A stretch of DNA of 64,000 nt from Comamonadaceae bacterium (GTDB lineage Bacteria; Pseudomonadota; Gammaproteobacteria; Burkholderiales; Burkholderiaceae_C): assembly GCA_947461325.1 (NCBI GenBank), contig CANHLD010000001.1:1-64000 (forward strand), written 5' to 3'. Both the position numbers and the translations under genes were made by a program. Below the pieces are notes generated by a model. That model searched no databases. It was given only the letters and a program-made list of their open reading frames with translations, and was not told the origin of the DNA. Shown one piece after another: positions 21,802 to 32,596 of the stretch; position 1 is the stretch's first letter, and every line of letters begins with the position of its first letter.

Positions 21802-22695
21802 TCATGCGGTTTGTTTTGCCGCTGCAACCTGCGCAGCAACCTCAGCAGCAAAATCATCGACCTTGCGCTCGATACCTTCACCCACGACATAGATGGTGAA
21901 AGATTTAACTGAAGTTTTTGCGGCCGAGAGCATTTGCTCAACCGTTTGTTTGTCATTCTTTACGAACGGTTGATTAAATAAAGACACTTCTTTCAAATAT
22001 TTTTGAACAGATCCTTCAATCATTTTTGAAGCAATGTCGGCAGGTTTGCCAGACTCAGCTGCCTTGGCTGTTGCAACAGACCGCTCGCGCTCAATCAATT
22101 CTGCAGGAACATCTGCACTTGTCAATGAAACCGGTTTCATTGCAGCAATATGCATGGCTACATCGCGAGCCGCAGATTCTTCACCGGCAAACTCAACCAC
22201 AACACCAATACGTGTGCCATGTAAGTATGAAGTGATTTGATTGCCACCATCAAAATAGTGAAAACGTCGGAAACTCATGTTTTCACCGATCTTACCGATC
22301 AAGCCCTTGCGCACGTCTTCCAAAGTGGGGCCGAAACCATCCTGAGAATAGGCTAATTCTGAAAGCTTGTTGATATCTGAAGGATTGTGGCCTGCAATTA
22401 ATGCTGCTGCACCATTGGACAAAGCCAAAAAACTGTCATTCTTCGTCACAAAATCAGTTTCGCAGTTGACCTCAAGAATTGCAGCAGCTTTTCCGTGGGT
22501 AGCTATGGTAATGACGCCTTCTGCCGTTACCCGTGCTGAGGCTTTACTGGCTTTACTTCCCAACTTGACGCGAAGCAATTCTTCAGCTTTGACCATATCC
22601 CCTTCGGCTTCAGTCAGGGCTTTTTTGCACTCCATCATCGGCGCATCTGTCTTTGCGCGTAATTCAGCAACCATACCTGCTGTGATATTAGCCAT
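21802..22695 (-). CDS. tsf: Elongation factor Ts
   Basis: Nucleotide exchange factor for EF-Tu. 297 residues. The N-terminal domain holds the signature [19 protein letters not shown]; the core subdomains include [12 protein letters not shown] and ESLLNQP-like stretches further on. Flanked by terminators on both sides, it follows rpsB as in nearly all bacteria. Confidence 0.97.
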   Translation of the reverse strand: MANITAGMVAELRAKTDAPMMECKKALTEAEGDMVKAEELLRVKLGSKASKASARVTAEGVITIATHGKAAAILEVNCETDFVTKNDSFLALSNGAAALIAGHNPSDINKLSELAYSQDGFGPTLEDVRKGLIGKIGENMSFRRFHYFDGGNQITSYLHGTRIGVVVEFAGEESAARDVAMHIAAMKPVSLTSADVPAELIERERSVATAKAAESGKPADIASKMIEGSVQKYLKEVSLFNQPFVKNDKQTVEQMLSAAKTSVKSFTIYVVGEGIERKVDDFAAEVAAQVAAAKQTA

Positions 22696-22744
22696 GAAAT
22701 CTCCTGTTAATTCCTAAATTTTCAAAAAAAAGCTTGATAAGCTA

Positions 22745-22771
22745 CAAAAAAGGGGCATTCAAGCCCCTTTG
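22745..22771 (-). terminator. Terminator/attenuator between rpsB and tsf
   Basis: Minus strand: AAAGGGGC, a 6-base loop and GCCCCTTT, then a T run. It lies 15-40 bp after the rpsB stop. A partial terminator between rpsB and tsf is a known arrangement and would set the ratio of S2 to EF-Ts. Confidence 0.85.
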
Positions 22772-22786
22772 AAAAGTTGAGCTAGC

Positions 22787-23539
22787 TTATGCTTTCTCGT
22801 TAGCATCAACTTCAACAAACTCCTCATCACCTTCGGAAACTGCTTTGACAATATCGTTAACTGCATTTGCACGACCTTCGAGAATGGCGTCTGCAATGCC
22901 TCTGGCATATAAAGTCACAGCTTTGGAAGAATCATCGTTTCCGGGGATAACGTAATCAATACCTTCAGGTGAATGATTTGAGTCAACCACCCCAATCAAT
23001 GGAATGCCAAGTTTTTTAGCTTCTGCAATGGCGATTTTGTGGAAGCCAACATCGATTACAAAAATAGCATCGGGCAATGTGACCATATCTTGTATGCCAC
23101 CAATGTCTTTTTCTAACTTCTCAATTTCACGCATGAACATGAGTTGCTCTTTTTTAGACATTGATTCCAATCCAATTTCTTGCTGGACTTTCATGTCTTT
23201 CAATCGTTTGATAGAAGTTTTGACAGTTTTGAAATTAGTCAACATTCCACCTAACCAACGTTGGTCCACATAGGGGACGCCGGCTCTGGCGGCTTCAGAA
23301 GCAATAATTTCTCGGGCTTGTCTCTTCGTACCAACCATCAAAATATTTCCACGGTTAGCAGATAACTGCTTAGCGAACTTCATCGCATCTTGGAATAGAG
23401 GCAATGTTTTTTCAAGATTAATGATGTGAATCTTGTTGCGATGCCCAAATATAAAAGGGGCCATCTTGGGATTCCAAAAACGTGTTTGGTGACCGAAGTG
23501 AACTCCAGCTTCCAGCATTTCACGCATAGTGACGGACAT
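22787..23539 (-). CDS. rpsB: 30S ribosomal protein S2
   Basis: Small-subunit ribosomal protein. 250 residues from the ATG at 23539, with GGAG six bases upstream; an in-frame start 24 bases upstream gives an atypical extension. The N-terminus [20 protein letters not shown] and the segments [24 protein letters not shown] and [13 protein letters not shown] are diagnostic. The acidic C-terminus ([13 protein letters not shown]) is also typical. Confidence 0.98.
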   Translation of the reverse strand: MSVTMREMLEAGVHFGHQTRFWNPKMAPFIFGHRNKIHIINLEKTLPLFQDAMKFAKQLSANRGNILMVGTKRQAREIIASEAARAGVPYVDQRWLGGMLTNFKTVKTSIKRLKDMKVQQEIGLESMSKKEQLMFMREIEKLEKDIGGIQDMVTLPDAIFVIDVGFHKIAIAEAKKLGIPLIGVVDSNHSPEGIDYVIPGNDDSSKAVTLYARGIADAILEGRANAVNDIVKAVSEGDEEFVEVDANEKA

Positions 23540-23693
23540 ATATTTCTCCAAAGGTTGAGTCAATAAACCAGATCGCCATCTCCATTACTCAGATAAAATC
23601 TGGCGATGGAAACACCTTTTATGAACTGGCTTGAGATTTACTTTGGTAATTGATTTTCACCAATTTATTACCCAAAGCCAGAAAATTCTAACA
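23540..23693 (-). promoter_or_regulatory. rpsB promoter and structured leader
   Basis: An extended -10 element, TGT plus TAGAAT (23693-23685, minus), predicts an mRNA starting near 23678 with a leader of about 140 nt. The leader contains several inverted repeats, including CAGAT-AAA-ATCTG nested inside ATCGCC/GGCGAT, and GGTAAT/ATTACC. S2 represses its own mRNA through a leader structure in other proteobacteria; that this leader does so is inference. Confidence 0.5.
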
Positions 23694-23742
23694 CAATTGA
23701 GCAACTTACCCTCTAAAAAAATGGCTACTTTGGTTTGAATTT

Positions 23743-24981
23743 ATGAGAATTGCTGTGATTGGAGCTGGCATTGTTGGCGTGACTACCGCTCTTGAGCTTG
23801 TGTCACACGGACATGAAGTCGTTGTTTTTGAAAAAAACACAGGCATTGCCCAAGAAGCTAGTTTTGCTACATCCGGATTCATTGGGCCAGGTTTGATTCA
23901 TTCTTGGACAGTCCCCCAAATGGCAGCAAGGGTCATCCAAAAAATGATGTTTGGCTCGGGTGCCTATTCCTTCCATGGACTGAAAAATATACCCCTTAAA
24001 TGGCTTTGGCAGTGGTCATCTGCTTGTACACATGCAGACTTCAAATTAAAAATTGAATCTTTACAAAGATTAGCTTTCTACAGCCAAGAAGTAATGAAAG
24101 GAATATCAGAACAGTATGGATTTCAATTTGAGCTTAGCAAGGGAAGCATATTGGTTTGTCGTCAAGAAAAAGAGATGAAACAATTTCAACTTCAATTGGA
24201 TTTAATGACTGCAAATGGAATTGCCTTTAAAAAACTGGATCCAACAGAAACTCGCATATTAGAGCCAGCTTTGTCTGAAGAAATACAATTTTTCGGCTCA
24301 ATCCTCTTTCCTAATGATGAAGTTGCCAACTGTAGGCAATTCGCTTTATTGGCGAAACAACAAGCAACCCTCATGGGTGCCGAATTCAGAACAGGGCAAG
24401 AAGTTTTACCTTTATCACTAGAATCATCTAAGCAAATTCAAATACCCCTTCAACCCAAAGAAGACTTTGACCATATAGTTGTTTGTGCGGGTATTCATAG
24501 CAAATCGTTGCTCAAACATCTACCTGTCAATTTGCCATCCTTGGCAGTGCATGGCTATTCATTAAGTGCTGCAGTGCGTGAACATATAGATGCGCCAGTT
24601 TATGGAATTGTGGATGCAAAGCACCACATCGCGATAGCAAGAATGGGACAACGTATCAGAGTCAGTGGCATCACAGAAGTTGGAAATAACAAAAAACCAC
24701 CTAATGAATGCGTTCAGCTTCTTTATAAAACCTTGAATGATTGGTTTCCAGGTGCAGCCAAAACCCATGAAGCTGTTCAAGTCTGGCGTGGTACACGCGA
24801 CATGCTGACTGACGGCTTACCCATACTAGGCCATTCAGGCGTTCCGGGTATTTGGTTGAACACAGGCCATGGAAACCATGGCTGGGCTACTAGTTGCGGA
24901 AGCGCCAGAGCTATCGCTGATATGGTTTCAAGCCGTGGCTGTGAAATGGATCTTAAAGGGCTGGGTATAGAGCGTTTTTAG
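23743..24981 (+). CDS. FAD-dependent D-amino-acid dehydrogenase-like oxidoreductase
   Basis: DadA/DAO-family flavoprotein that probably oxidises a D-amino acid or related amine to the imino or keto acid. 412 residues. The N-terminal Rossmann motif is [20 protein letters not shown] with VVVFEKN at the end of the second strand. The C-terminal FAD-contacting segment is [20 protein letters not shown], with [16 protein letters not shown] before it. The real substrate cannot be read from sequence, so I give no symbol. Its stop codon overlaps that of the convergent SDR gene by 3 bp. Confidence 0.82.
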   Translation: MRIAVIGAGIVGVTTALELVSHGHEVVVFEKNTGIAQEASFATSGFIGPGLIHSWTVPQMAARVIQKMMFGSGAYSFHGLKNIPLKWLWQWSSACTHADFKLKIESLQRLAFYSQEVMKGISEQYGFQFELSKGSILVCRQEKEMKQFQLQLDLMTANGIAFKKLDPTETRILEPALSEEIQFFGSILFPNDEVANCRQFALLAKQQATLMGAEFRTGQEVLPLSLESSKQIQIPLQPKEDFDHIVVCAGIHSKSLLKHLPVNLPSLAVHGYSLSAAVREHIDAPVYGIVDAKHHIAIARMGQRIRVSGITEVGNNKKPPNECVQLLYKTLNDWFPGAAKTHEAVQVWRGTRDMLTDGLPILGHSGVPGIWLNTGHGNHGWATSCGSARAIADMVSSRGCEMDLKGLGIERF

Positions 24982-25730
24982 CCTCTTCCCACGAACGGCA
25001 TATTGGTAGCCATAACTGTATGAAACAGCACATTTGCAGATAATGGCAATTCAGCCATATAAAGAACCGAACTTCCCACGTGAGAGACGTCCATCAATGG
25101 CTCGGGGCGGATGTCTCCGTTTGCTTGAGGCACACCTTTGGCCATCACTGCCGCCATTTCGGTTTCAGCATTTCCGATGTCTATTTGTCCTACTGCTATT
25201 TGAAATTGACGACCGTCCAATGAAGCGGTTTTGGTCAAACCTGTGACTGCATGTTTTGTCGCAGTGTAGGCAATTGAATTGGGTCTTGGAGCCGTAGCAG
25301 AAATAGATCCATTATTGATAATGCGACCGCCCATCGGGTTTTGCTTTTTCATCACCTTGAATGCTTGTTGTAGACAAAAAAACATGCCATTCAAATTGAT
25401 ATCCACCACATTACGCCATTGTTCAACGGTGAGTTCGTCTAGTGGAACAGGAGGTGCTCCGACGCCAGCATTGTTGAATAACAAATCTACACGTCCAAAT
25501 TTATCAATGACAGTATCGAATAGTTTTTTAACCGACTCGGGATTCGCTACGTCAGTCGGGACGATAAGACAATTGTCTTGGTGGGTTGATAGCAGCGCAA
25601 CATCATTCAATGGATGATCTCTGCGACCAGCTAAAACCACTTTCCATCCTGCATTGTTCAATGCAAGCACAGCAGATTTACCAACCCCAGTTCCGGCTCC
25701 GGTAACAATAGCAATTTTTTGTTGACTCAT
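24978..25730 (-). CDS. Short-chain dehydrogenase/reductase
   Basis: Classical SDR of unknown substrate. 250 residues from the ATG at 25730, supported by GGAG seven bases upstream; the frame extends back into rnr but is not coding there. The cofactor motif is [13 protein letters not shown], with AGRRD after the second strand, an arginine that hints at NADP. NNAGVG, the active-site Ser in NNGSISA and the catalytic YTATK are all present. It lies 25 bp after rnr on the same strand and ends tail-to-tail against the flavoprotein gene. Confidence 0.85.
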   Translation of the reverse strand: MSQQKIAIVTGAGTGVGKSAVLALNNAGWKVVLAGRRDHPLNDVALLSTHQDNCLIVPTDVANPESVKKLFDTVIDKFGRVDLLFNNAGVGAPPVPLDELTVEQWRNVVDINLNGMFFCLQQAFKVMKKQNPMGGRIINNGSISATAPRPNSIAYTATKHAVTGLTKTASLDGRQFQIAVGQIDIGNAETEMAAVMAKGVPQANGDIRPEPLMDVSHVGSSVLYMAELPLSANVLFHTVMATNMPFVGRG

Positions 25731-25755
25731 TTGGTTTCTCCAGTGAAATTTCAAT

Positions 25756-27996
25756 TTAGCGTTTTTTAATTTTTTTGGCTGTTGTAAGCGACTTTCTGGC
25801 GGCAACTTTAGCACCCCGTTTAGTGACACGAGAGGCGCTTGGATTTGAAACTGCTTTTTTATAAGGAACAGATTTCAAATGCCCCAATTCCATTGGCTTG
25901 TTTTTTCGTAGTGCAGCATCGGCGTCTTCTGATAAGCCATCTTGAACCCAGCGAAAATCAATTTTTCTGCCATCTAAATCAACCCTGCTGACCTGCACAC
26001 GGACCCGAGCACCAATGGCATAACGAATACCTGTTCTTTCCCCGCGTAATTCCTGTCTTACTTCGTCAAACCGAAAATAATCACCACCTAGCTCGGTAAT
26101 GTGAATCAGCCCCTCAACAAACATAGCGTCAAGTGTCACAAACACACCAAATGTGGTGACGGCAGAAACCGTTCCACTGAAATCTTCTCCCAAATGTTCA
26201 CGCATGTATTGACACTTAAGCCAAGACTCTACATCCCTGCTAGCCTCATCTGCACGACGCTCATTCGCGCTGCAATGCAGTCCAGCAGCTTGCCAAGCCA
26301 ATAATTCTGGAGAGTTATTTGGTTTTTCCTGTTTTGAAAGATTCGCTTGTGGTGATTTAGCAGATAAACGTCTTGATAACTTAGCGTGTGCCTCTCCAGG
26401 TGTTGGCAAGGTAGGAAGTGTGTATTGTTTTTTGAGCAGAATTGACTTAATTACTCTGTGAACTAACAGATCAGGGTATCTGCGTATCGGACTGGTGAAA
26501 TGGGTATAGGCCTCATATGCCAAACCGAAATGACCGCTATTCATCGGTGTGTAAATAGCCTGCTGCATAGATCTCAGCAACATACTGTGAATTTGTTGAG
26601 CATCTAGCCTGTCTTTGGTTGCTTGAGCAATCGCTTGAAACTGTCCGGGAGTAGGTGCATCAGTTATCTGCAAACCAATACCAATTGACTTGAGATAACT
26701 TCTCAAAATCTCTACTTTTTCAGGTGTGGGTCCTTCGTGTACCCTGTATAGGGCAGCACGTTTATTTTGCAAAATAAAGTCAGCGCTACAAACATTAGCA
26801 GCCAACATGGTTTCTTCAATCAATCTATGCGCTTGAGTTCTCACTCTAGGAACGATTTTTTCAATTCTTCCGTTGTCGTCGCAAACAATTTGTGTCTCAG
26901 TCGTTTCAAAATCAACTGCGCCACGTTTTAACCTAGACTTTAGGAGCGCTCTGTAAACATCGTGCAAATTGATTAAATCGTTGACTCGTTGTTTGTATTT
27001 AAATGCTTGTGGTCCACGTGTATTGGACAAAATAGCGGCAGCATCCGTATAAGTGAATCTTGCATGACTGTGCATGACAGCCTCGTAAAATTGATATGCA
27101 TACACTTCTCCTTCACTATTAATCAGCATGTCGCACACCATGCATAAGCGATCCACATCAGGATTCAGAGAGCACAATCCGTTGGAGAGTTTCTCAGGCA
27201 ACATCGGTATGACGCGCCGTGGAAAATACACACTGGTAGCTCTGTCATAAGCATCAATATCAATCGCGCTTTCTGTATCCACATAGTGACTGACATCAGC
27301 AATAGCAACCAGAAGACGCCAGCCGGATTGCCCATCTGTATCTAGCGGTTGACAAAATACTGCATCATCAAAATCTCTTGCGTCTTCACCATCGATAGTT
27401 ACCAAGGGAATATCTGTCAAATCTACCCTGTGGCGAAAATCTTTTGCAACGACTTTTTCTGGTATTGATTCAGCTTGCTTGAGACAGTTTTCAGAAAACT
27501 TGTAGGGAACACCGTATTTACGAACAGCAATCTCTATTTCCATACCCGGGTCATCCATTTCACCGAGTACTTCCTGCACTCTCCCTACGGGCTGACCGTA
27601 CAGACTAGGGGGCTCCGTTAACTCCACTACAACGACTTGACCAGGCAAGGCACTGCCCGTTGCGCCTTTAGGAATCAAAATATCCTGACCATAGCGTCTG
27701 TCTTCGGGCGCAACAAGCCAAACACCACTTTCCTGCAATAAACGACCGATGATTGGGTGAACTGGTCTTTCAACGATCTCTAAAATTCTTCCCTCTGGCC
27801 GACCTTTTTTATCCAAACGCGTGACGCGAGCAAGCACACAGTCTTTATGTAAGACTGCACGCATTTCATTGGGAGGCAAATACACATTGCTTTGTCCGTC
27901 ATCACGCAAGACAAAGCCATGCCCGTCACGATGACCTTCGACTGTTCCCCTGAACTCTTCAAGTAGGCCAATATGGGTGCTGTTGTTTTTTTTGAT
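25756..27996 (-). CDS. rnr: Ribonuclease R (unusual start)
   Basis: Processive 3'-5' exoribonuclease that degrades structured RNA. About 746 residues. Cold-shock-like OB domains come first ([18 protein letters not shown]), then the RNB catalytic domain with its aspartates in [14 protein letters not shown]. An S1 domain ([20 protein letters not shown]) and a lysine-rich tail follow. There is no in-frame ATG, GTG or TTG between the antisense tRNA-Leu region and the first OB domain. The best candidate is ATC at 27996, five bases after AGAGG, giving [10 protein letters not shown]. Starts further upstream would translate the tRNA complement. rimO lies upstream on the same strand. Confidence 0.9.
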   Translation of the reverse strand: MKKNNSTHIGLLEEFRGTVEGHRDGHGFVLRDDGQSNVYLPPNEMRAVLHKDCVLARVTRLDKKGRPEGRILEIVERPVHPIIGRLLQESGVWLVAPEDRRYGQDILIPKGATGSALPGQVVVVELTEPPSLYGQPVGRVQEVLGEMDDPGMEIEIAVRKYGVPYKFSENCLKQAESIPEKVVAKDFRHRVDLTDIPLVTIDGEDARDFDDAVFCQPLDTDGQSGWRLLVAIADVSHYVDTESAIDIDAYDRATSVYFPRRVIPMLPEKLSNGLCSLNPDVDRLCMVCDMLINSEGEVYAYQFYEAVMHSHARFTYTDAAAILSNTRGPQAFKYKQRVNDLINLHDVYRALLKSRLKRGAVDFETTETQIVCDDNGRIEKIVPRVRTQAHRLIEETMLAANVCSADFILQNKRAALYRVHEGPTPEKVEILRSYLKSIGIGLQITDAPTPGQFQAIAQATKDRLDAQQIHSMLLRSMQQAIYTPMNSGHFGLAYEAYTHFTSPIRRYPDLLVHRVIKSILLKKQYTLPTLPTPGEAHAKLSRRLSAKSPQANLSKQEKPNNSPELLAWQAAGLHCSANERRADEASRDVESWLKCQYMREHLGEDFSGTVSAVTTFGVFVTLDAMFVEGLIHITELGGDYFRFDEVRQELRGERTGIRYAIGARVRVQVSRVDLDGRKIDFRWVQDGLSEDADAALRKNKPMELGHLKSVPYKKAVSNPSASRVTKRGAKVAARKSLTTAKKIKKR

Positions 27997-28001
27997 ATGA
28001 T
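27993..28001 (+). promoter_or_regulatory. Extended -10 promoter of tRNA-Leu
   Basis: TGA followed by TATGAT is a good extended -10 element. Transcription should start near 28008, about 11 bases before the mature tRNA. No clear -35 is seen, which fits the extended -10 class. The element lies across the rnr initiation site on the opposite strand. Confidence 0.55.
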
Positions 28002-28018
28002 CCTCTGCTTTCCTGAAT

Positions 28019-28103
<85 letters not shown>

Positions 28104-28142
28104 ATCTTACATACCCCAAGCTTTAACTTCTCCTTTGGGAGC

Positions 28143-29504
28143 TTAAATTGGCATACCAACAAGTTCGTGTCCATGAGACTCTAATATCTTTACTTTTATG
28201 AACTCACCAGTTCTAAAAGTTTTACTTATTCTCTGAGGTGGTATCAATCGGACTATGCCATCAATCTCAGGCGCATCTCTGTACGAGCGACCTATGCCAC
28301 CCGCCCTACCCATTGATTGAGCGTTGTCAACTAGCACCTGCATCGTTGAACCTACAAGTTTTTTATTTTTTTGCGCTGATACTGCTTGCGCCACAGCCAT
28401 GAATCTTGATTTCCGATCTTCACGCAACTCAAGGGGAAGCATTCCAGGTAAATTATTCGCCTCTGCTCCCTCAATAGCGCTGTATGCAAAACAACCTGCA
28501 TTGTCTATTTGTGCCTCTTTCAGAAAATCCAGTAAGTGCTCAAACTCTGATTCAGTTTCGCCTGGAAAACCAGCTATAAAAGTGCTTCTGATCACCAATT
28601 CCGGACAAATTGCGCGCCATTTCATTATTCTTTCGAGATTTCTTTCTCCACTTGCAGGGCGACGCATTCGTTTGAGAACATCTGGGTGACTGTGCTGAAA
28701 TGGAATATCCAAGTAGGGCAAAACTTTACCTGTGGCCATCAATGGAATGATTTCATCAACACTCGGATAAGGGTATACGTAATGAAGCCTGATCCACGCG
28801 CCGTAGGGCTCGGCCAGTTCAGTTAAAGCATGTACCAATTCAAACAAACGTGATTTGATCGGCCTTCCGTTAAAAAAACCAGTCTGGTACTTGATATCAA
28901 CACCATAAGCAGAGGTGTCTTGGGAGATGATTAACAATTCCTTTACACCAGAATCAAGTAACGCGGCCGCTTCGCTGAGGATATCGCCAATAGGTCTCGA
29001 AACCAAATCACCACGCATAGAAGGAATAATGCAAAAAGTACAGCGGTGATTACATCCTTCACTTATTTTGAGATAGGCGAAATGTTTGGGTGTCAATTTG
29101 ATACCGGCAGCAGGAACAAGATCCATAAATGGATCATGCGGCTTTGGCAAATACTGATGAACTGCATCCATCACTTCTTGTGTTGCATGAGGTCCTGTAA
29201 CGGCAAGAACGCTAGGATGTAAACCCTTGATCAGATTGTGCCCCTTTGCATCAGCCTTTGCCCCTAAGCAACCAGTCACAATGACCTTGCCGTTAGTCGA
29301 GAGTGCTTCACTGATCGTATCTAAACTTTCTTTGACTGCATCATCAATGAAACCACACGTATTCACAATAACCAAGTCAGCACCTTCAAAAGTTTTGGAT
29401 GTTGTGTATCCCTCGGCGCTTAGTTGGGTCAAGATCAATTCAGAATCAGTGAGTGCCTTCGGGCATCCGAGGCTGACAAAACCAATTTTGGGAACAGCAT
29501 TCAT
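28143..29504 (-). CDS. rimO: Ribosomal protein S12 methylthiotransferase RimO
   Basis: Radical-SAM enzyme that adds a methylthio group to an aspartate of ribosomal protein S12. 453 residues. The N-terminal UPF0004 domain has [16 protein letters not shown] and [11 protein letters not shown] with cluster cysteines. The radical-SAM motif is CNHRCTFC, and a C-terminal TRAM domain follows. The start GC-PKAL pattern separates RimO from MiaB. Its ATG overlaps the phaR stop (ATGA), so the two are coupled. Confidence 0.95.
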   Translation of the reverse strand: MNAVPKIGFVSLGCPKALTDSELILTQLSAEGYTTSKTFEGADLVIVNTCGFIDDAVKESLDTISEALSTNGKVIVTGCLGAKADAKGHNLIKGLHPSVLAVTGPHATQEVMDAVHQYLPKPHDPFMDLVPAAGIKLTPKHFAYLKISEGCNHRCTFCIIPSMRGDLVSRPIGDILSEAAALLDSGVKELLIISQDTSAYGVDIKYQTGFFNGRPIKSRLFELVHALTELAEPYGAWIRLHYVYPYPSVDEIIPLMATGKVLPYLDIPFQHSHPDVLKRMRRPASGERNLERIMKWRAICPELVIRSTFIAGFPGETESEFEHLLDFLKEAQIDNAGCFAYSAIEGAEANNLPGMLPLELREDRKSRFMAVAQAVSAQKNKKLVGSTMQVLVDNAQSMGRAGGIGRSYRDAPEIDGIVRLIPPQRISKTFRTGEFIKVKILESHGHELVGMPI

Positions 29505-30040
29505 TTTTTCATTCCCATAGCCTTGATCATTTGCTCCTGCATTTGAGCAAATAACTGATTAGATTGTTGCGAATAATTCCCCATGAGAGACTGAACAGCA
29601 TTGGTGGGTGAAATTAAAAATTGAGCCCACATATCTGGACTTAAGGGTTGAGACTGATCAGTCATTTGCTTTTGAAAATTACAGAAATGCTGAATATTGT
29701 TTTCTAAGTAATTTCCCATCAGCGCCTGCATAGAATGGCCATAAAAACGAATCATGTTTGCCAAGGCTACTTCAGAAAACAGAGGCAACCCACCCGCCTC
29801 TTCTTCAAGAAGAATTTGTAGAAAAATACTTCTGGTCAAATCTTCGTTGGTTTTTGCATCAACTACTTTGAGGAGTTCACCTTTGACAACAATCGCTTTG
29901 ACTTCTTGGATAGTGATGTAACTTGAAGTCTCAATGTCGTAGAGTCTTCTATTTGGGTATTTTTTGATAAGCCGAATTGAATCTACAGATTGAGTATGCT
30001 CTGTGGACTTTGTTTTAGAAACATCTTTAGAACGAGGCAA
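29501..30040 (-). CDS. phaR: Polyhydroxyalkanoate synthesis repressor PhaR
   Basis: DNA-binding regulator that senses PHB and represses phasin genes and itself. 179 residues. The N-terminal PHB/PHA accumulation regulator domain has [20 protein letters not shown], followed by two PHB-accumulation repeats ([19 protein letters not shown]). The glutamine-rich C-terminus is typical. The start is TTG with AGGAA six bases upstream. With bdhA (32.6 kb) it indicates PHB metabolism. Confidence 0.93.
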   Translation of the reverse strand: MPRSKDVSKTKSTEHTQSVDSIRLIKKYPNRRLYDIETSSYITIQEVKAIVVKGELLKVVDAKTNEDLTRSIFLQILLEEEAGGLPLFSEVALANMIRFYGHSMQALMGNYLENNIQHFCNFQKQMTDQSQPLSPDMWAQFLISPTNAVQSLMGNYSQQSNQLFAQMQEQMIKAMGMKK

Positions 30041-30062
30041 GAATAGTTCCTACATATAGGTT

Positions 30063-30081
30063 TGCCTGGTGACTACAGGCA
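30063..30081. repeat. Inverted repeat upstream of phaR
   Basis: TGCCTG, seven bases and CAGGCA, 23 bp upstream of the phaR start. No U-tract follows. It lies where the phaR promoter should be, so it could be an operator, possibly for PhaR itself; this is inference. Confidence 0.35.
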
Positions 30082-30121
30082 GTGATCATGAAATGCATAG
30101 AAGCTCATCATGAATTTACGT

Positions 30122-30198
30122 TGGTAGGCGCGATTGGACTCGAACCAACGACCCCCACCATGTCAAGGTGGTGCTCTAACCAGCTGAGCTACGCGCCT
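30122..30198 (-). tRNA. tRNA-Val (anticodon GAC)
   Basis: 77 nt including encoded CCA. The acceptor stem AGGCGCG pairs with CGCGCCT. The D-arm GCTCAGCTGGTTAGAGC and T-arm GGTTCGAGTCC are canonical. The anticodon stem CCACC/GGTGG encloses TTGACAT, giving GAC, which reads GUC and GUU. Confidence 0.97.
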
Positions 30199-30215
30199 TC
30201 GTTGCCGAAAAATCT

Positions 30216-30244
30216 ATTCTAGCAGGAATCAATTGACCGCCCAA
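30216..30244 (-). promoter_or_regulatory. Promoter of tRNA-Val
   Basis: Minus strand: TTGGGC (30244-30239), a 17-bp spacer and TAGAAT (30221-30216). Transcription would start about 11 bases before the mature tRNA. Confidence 0.5.
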
Positions 30245-30316
30245 AGACGCTAAATCTGACCAAAAAGAATGAATAAATCAAGCGACATGAAGAAAACATT
30301 GCCCTCAAGCATTACC

Positions 30317-32527
30317 TCAAGGTCGACGCGCAATTCTTACGCCAGTGACTTGATGCACCAAAGATAAAACTTTATGTATTTCTGAAGTTTTGACAATCTC
30401 GATGGCAAATGTCATGTACGCGGTACCTTTCACTGACTGCGTTTTGACACCAACGACATTTATTTTTTCTCTGGCCAAAACCTCTGAAATATCCCTAAGT
30501 AGCCCCTGCCTATCATCTGCAATCACCTGAACGTCAACCGTATAGACCTCGCTTAGCCTTGTCGTTGAGCTTAAATTCCACTCAACGCTGATCACTCGTT
30601 CAGGGTCGCGGTGCTGAAGCTGTAAAAAATTTTGACAGCTCGTCCTATGAACACTAATACCCTTACCTTTTGTGACGTATCCCTTAACGTCATCTGGCGG
30701 GGCCGGTCGACAACATTTAGCCAACTGGGTGAGTAATGAATCAACGCCGACAACTAAAACATTTCCTTGAGAATTGATTGATTTAGTTTGCTGAAATTTA
30801 CGCAGATACTTTTCATCATCAGGAACTTCAACAGGTTGCGGACGCCAAAGCAATTCAATTTGTCGAAGTGAAAACTCATCTTTGCCGACAACTTCAAACA
30901 ACAGACTTGACGTTTCAAAACCAAGTTGTTTTGCAAGATCATCCAGTTTCAGTGATGTTTTACCTTCACGTTGCAAGAGTTTTTCAACAAGCTCTCTGCC
31001 CTTAGAAATAGTTTCTTGGGATTTTTGAAAATTGAACCAAGCGCGAACTTTGGACTTTGACCGGGCACTATGGGTGAATTTCAAATCTGAATTTAACCAA
31101 TCGCGTGAAGGCCCTCCTTCTTTGGAAGAGATGATCTCAACTGTTTGTCCATTCAATAATGTTGTTGACAGAGGAACAAGTGCTCCGTCCACCTTGGCTC
31201 CTCTACACCTGTGACCTAATTCTGTATGCACTGCATATGCAAAATCTATGGGGGTTGAACCGTTAGTTAATTCAACAATTGATGCGTCTGGGGTAAGTAC
31301 ATAAATCTTTTCCTCTTTAACCAAACTCAATTGATGATTCTTACCTTGTGCATCAATACTTATGTCTCTTTCCCAAGCTAAAAGTTGACGCAAAACTGCC
31401 ACGCGCTGCGCTTGCTCGAATTCAACGGAATAACCTTCATAGCCTTTTGCGCCGGATTCCTTATAAGCCCAATGTGCAGCGACGCCAAATTCAGCATGCT
31501 CGTGCATAGAGCGCGTGCGAATTTGAATTTCAAAAATCTTTTGATGGGCGTCTTGTACAACGGTGTGCAAGGACTGATAGCCATTGGATTTAGGTTTCGC
31601 AATATAGTCGTCAAACTGATTCTCAATAGCACGCATATGCTGATGTACCAAAGACAAACAACGGTAACAGTCGGCGATGTTATTTGTAATTATCCGTAGT
31701 GCGCGCAAGTCAAAAACCTGAGCAAAGTCAAGTGATTTCCCGCGCATTTTCTTAACAATACTGTAAATATTTTTAGGCCTGCCTTGAATTTCGAATTGTA
31801 AATTTTCTGACGAGAAAATATGATTTAAAAAATCAGTAACTTCATGAATTTCAATTTCTCTATCGACTCTCTTCTTCTCCAGAAGGCCAGCAATATGTTT
31901 ATAGACATTAGGTTCAAGTATCCTGAAAGCCAAATCTTCCATTTCCCACTTTATTTGCCAGATTCCTAGCCGACTTGCAAGCGGAGAAAAAATATCTAGT
32001 GCATTGCTCGCAAACGAATCAAATCCTAATTTCTTTTGAGAGGTTATGTATCGCAAGTTTTGTAACTGAGTTGCAAGCAACATCATGATGACTCTCAAAT
32101 CTTTAGAAAAGGTAAGCATCATCCCTCTGACGTGCTCTACTTGGGTGTGAGAATTTATTTTGGCATCAGTGAAATTTGTTGCTAATTTTTGAAGCCTGAA
32201 AATCTTTTGGCAGGAAATAGCTAATTCAGTTAAGCCTTTACCAAAAACTGGCAGCAGTGTTTCATAAGGTTTATTCAAAACCTCACAGCCATGCGCTAAA
32301 TATATAGCAGCACGTATCTCAAAAGTTGCTCCAATATTATCAATAATCTGACAGACAGAATCAGAGTGTGAAAGTGTTGATTCACCTGTGAGTTGTTGAT
32401 GTCCAAGCAGTAAATTTGTAGAAAACTGAATGGCTTGGTCAAGTATTTCAGATTTTTCAGCACGTAAAATCTTGCCATCAGCCTTAATTGGATTCAGAAA
32501 TTCATTCGCTGATTTTTTGTCTGTCAT
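30317..32527 (-). CDS. relA: (p)ppGpp synthetase RelA
   Basis: Ribosome-associated long RSH protein that makes (p)ppGpp when uncharged tRNA enters the A site. 736 residues. The N-terminal pseudo-hydrolase domain has YLAHGCEVLN where hydrolases carry the His-Asp pair, so hydrolysis is not expected. The synthetase domain (about 215-400) holds RPKNIYSIVKKMRGKSL, FDDYIAKPKSNGYQSLHTVV and EIQIRTRSMHEHAEFG. TGS (LTPDASIVELTNGSTPIDFA), the zinc-finger region with AKCCRPAPPDDVKGYV, and a C-terminal ACT domain follow. A separate SpoT hydrolase must exist elsewhere. Confidence 0.93.
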   Translation of the reverse strand: MTDKKSANEFLNPIKADGKILRAEKSEILDQAIQFSTNLLLGHQQLTGESTLSHSDSVCQIIDNIGATFEIRAAIYLAHGCEVLNKPYETLLPVFGKGLTELAISCQKIFRLQKLATNFTDAKINSHTQVEHVRGMMLTFSKDLRVIMMLLATQLQNLRYITSQKKLGFDSFASNALDIFSPLASRLGIWQIKWEMEDLAFRILEPNVYKHIAGLLEKKRVDREIEIHEVTDFLNHIFSSENLQFEIQGRPKNIYSIVKKMRGKSLDFAQVFDLRALRIITNNIADCYRCLSLVHQHMRAIENQFDDYIAKPKSNGYQSLHTVVQDAHQKIFEIQIRTRSMHEHAEFGVAAHWAYKESGAKGYEGYSVEFEQAQRVAVLRQLLAWERDISIDAQGKNHQLSLVKEEKIYVLTPDASIVELTNGSTPIDFAYAVHTELGHRCRGAKVDGALVPLSTTLLNGQTVEIISSKEGGPSRDWLNSDLKFTHSARSKSKVRAWFNFQKSQETISKGRELVEKLLQREGKTSLKLDDLAKQLGFETSSLLFEVVGKDEFSLRQIELLWRPQPVEVPDDEKYLRKFQQTKSINSQGNVLVVGVDSLLTQLAKCCRPAPPDDVKGYVTKGKGISVHRTSCQNFLQLQHRDPERVISVEWNLSSTTRLSEVYTVDVQVIADDRQGLLRDISEVLAREKINVVGVKTQSVKGTAYMTFAIEIVKTSEIHKVLSLVHQVTGVRIARRP

Positions 32528-32596
32528 TTGAATAGTTTTTTCTTTGGTGAATCGGTGGTCAATCCTAAAACAACAACGTAATAGATTGGAAGAAAT

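Noticed and set aside
21735..21956. Upstream extension of UMP kinase
   Set aside because: It runs through the tsf terminator into tsf in another frame; the ATG at 21734 has a good ribosome-binding site.
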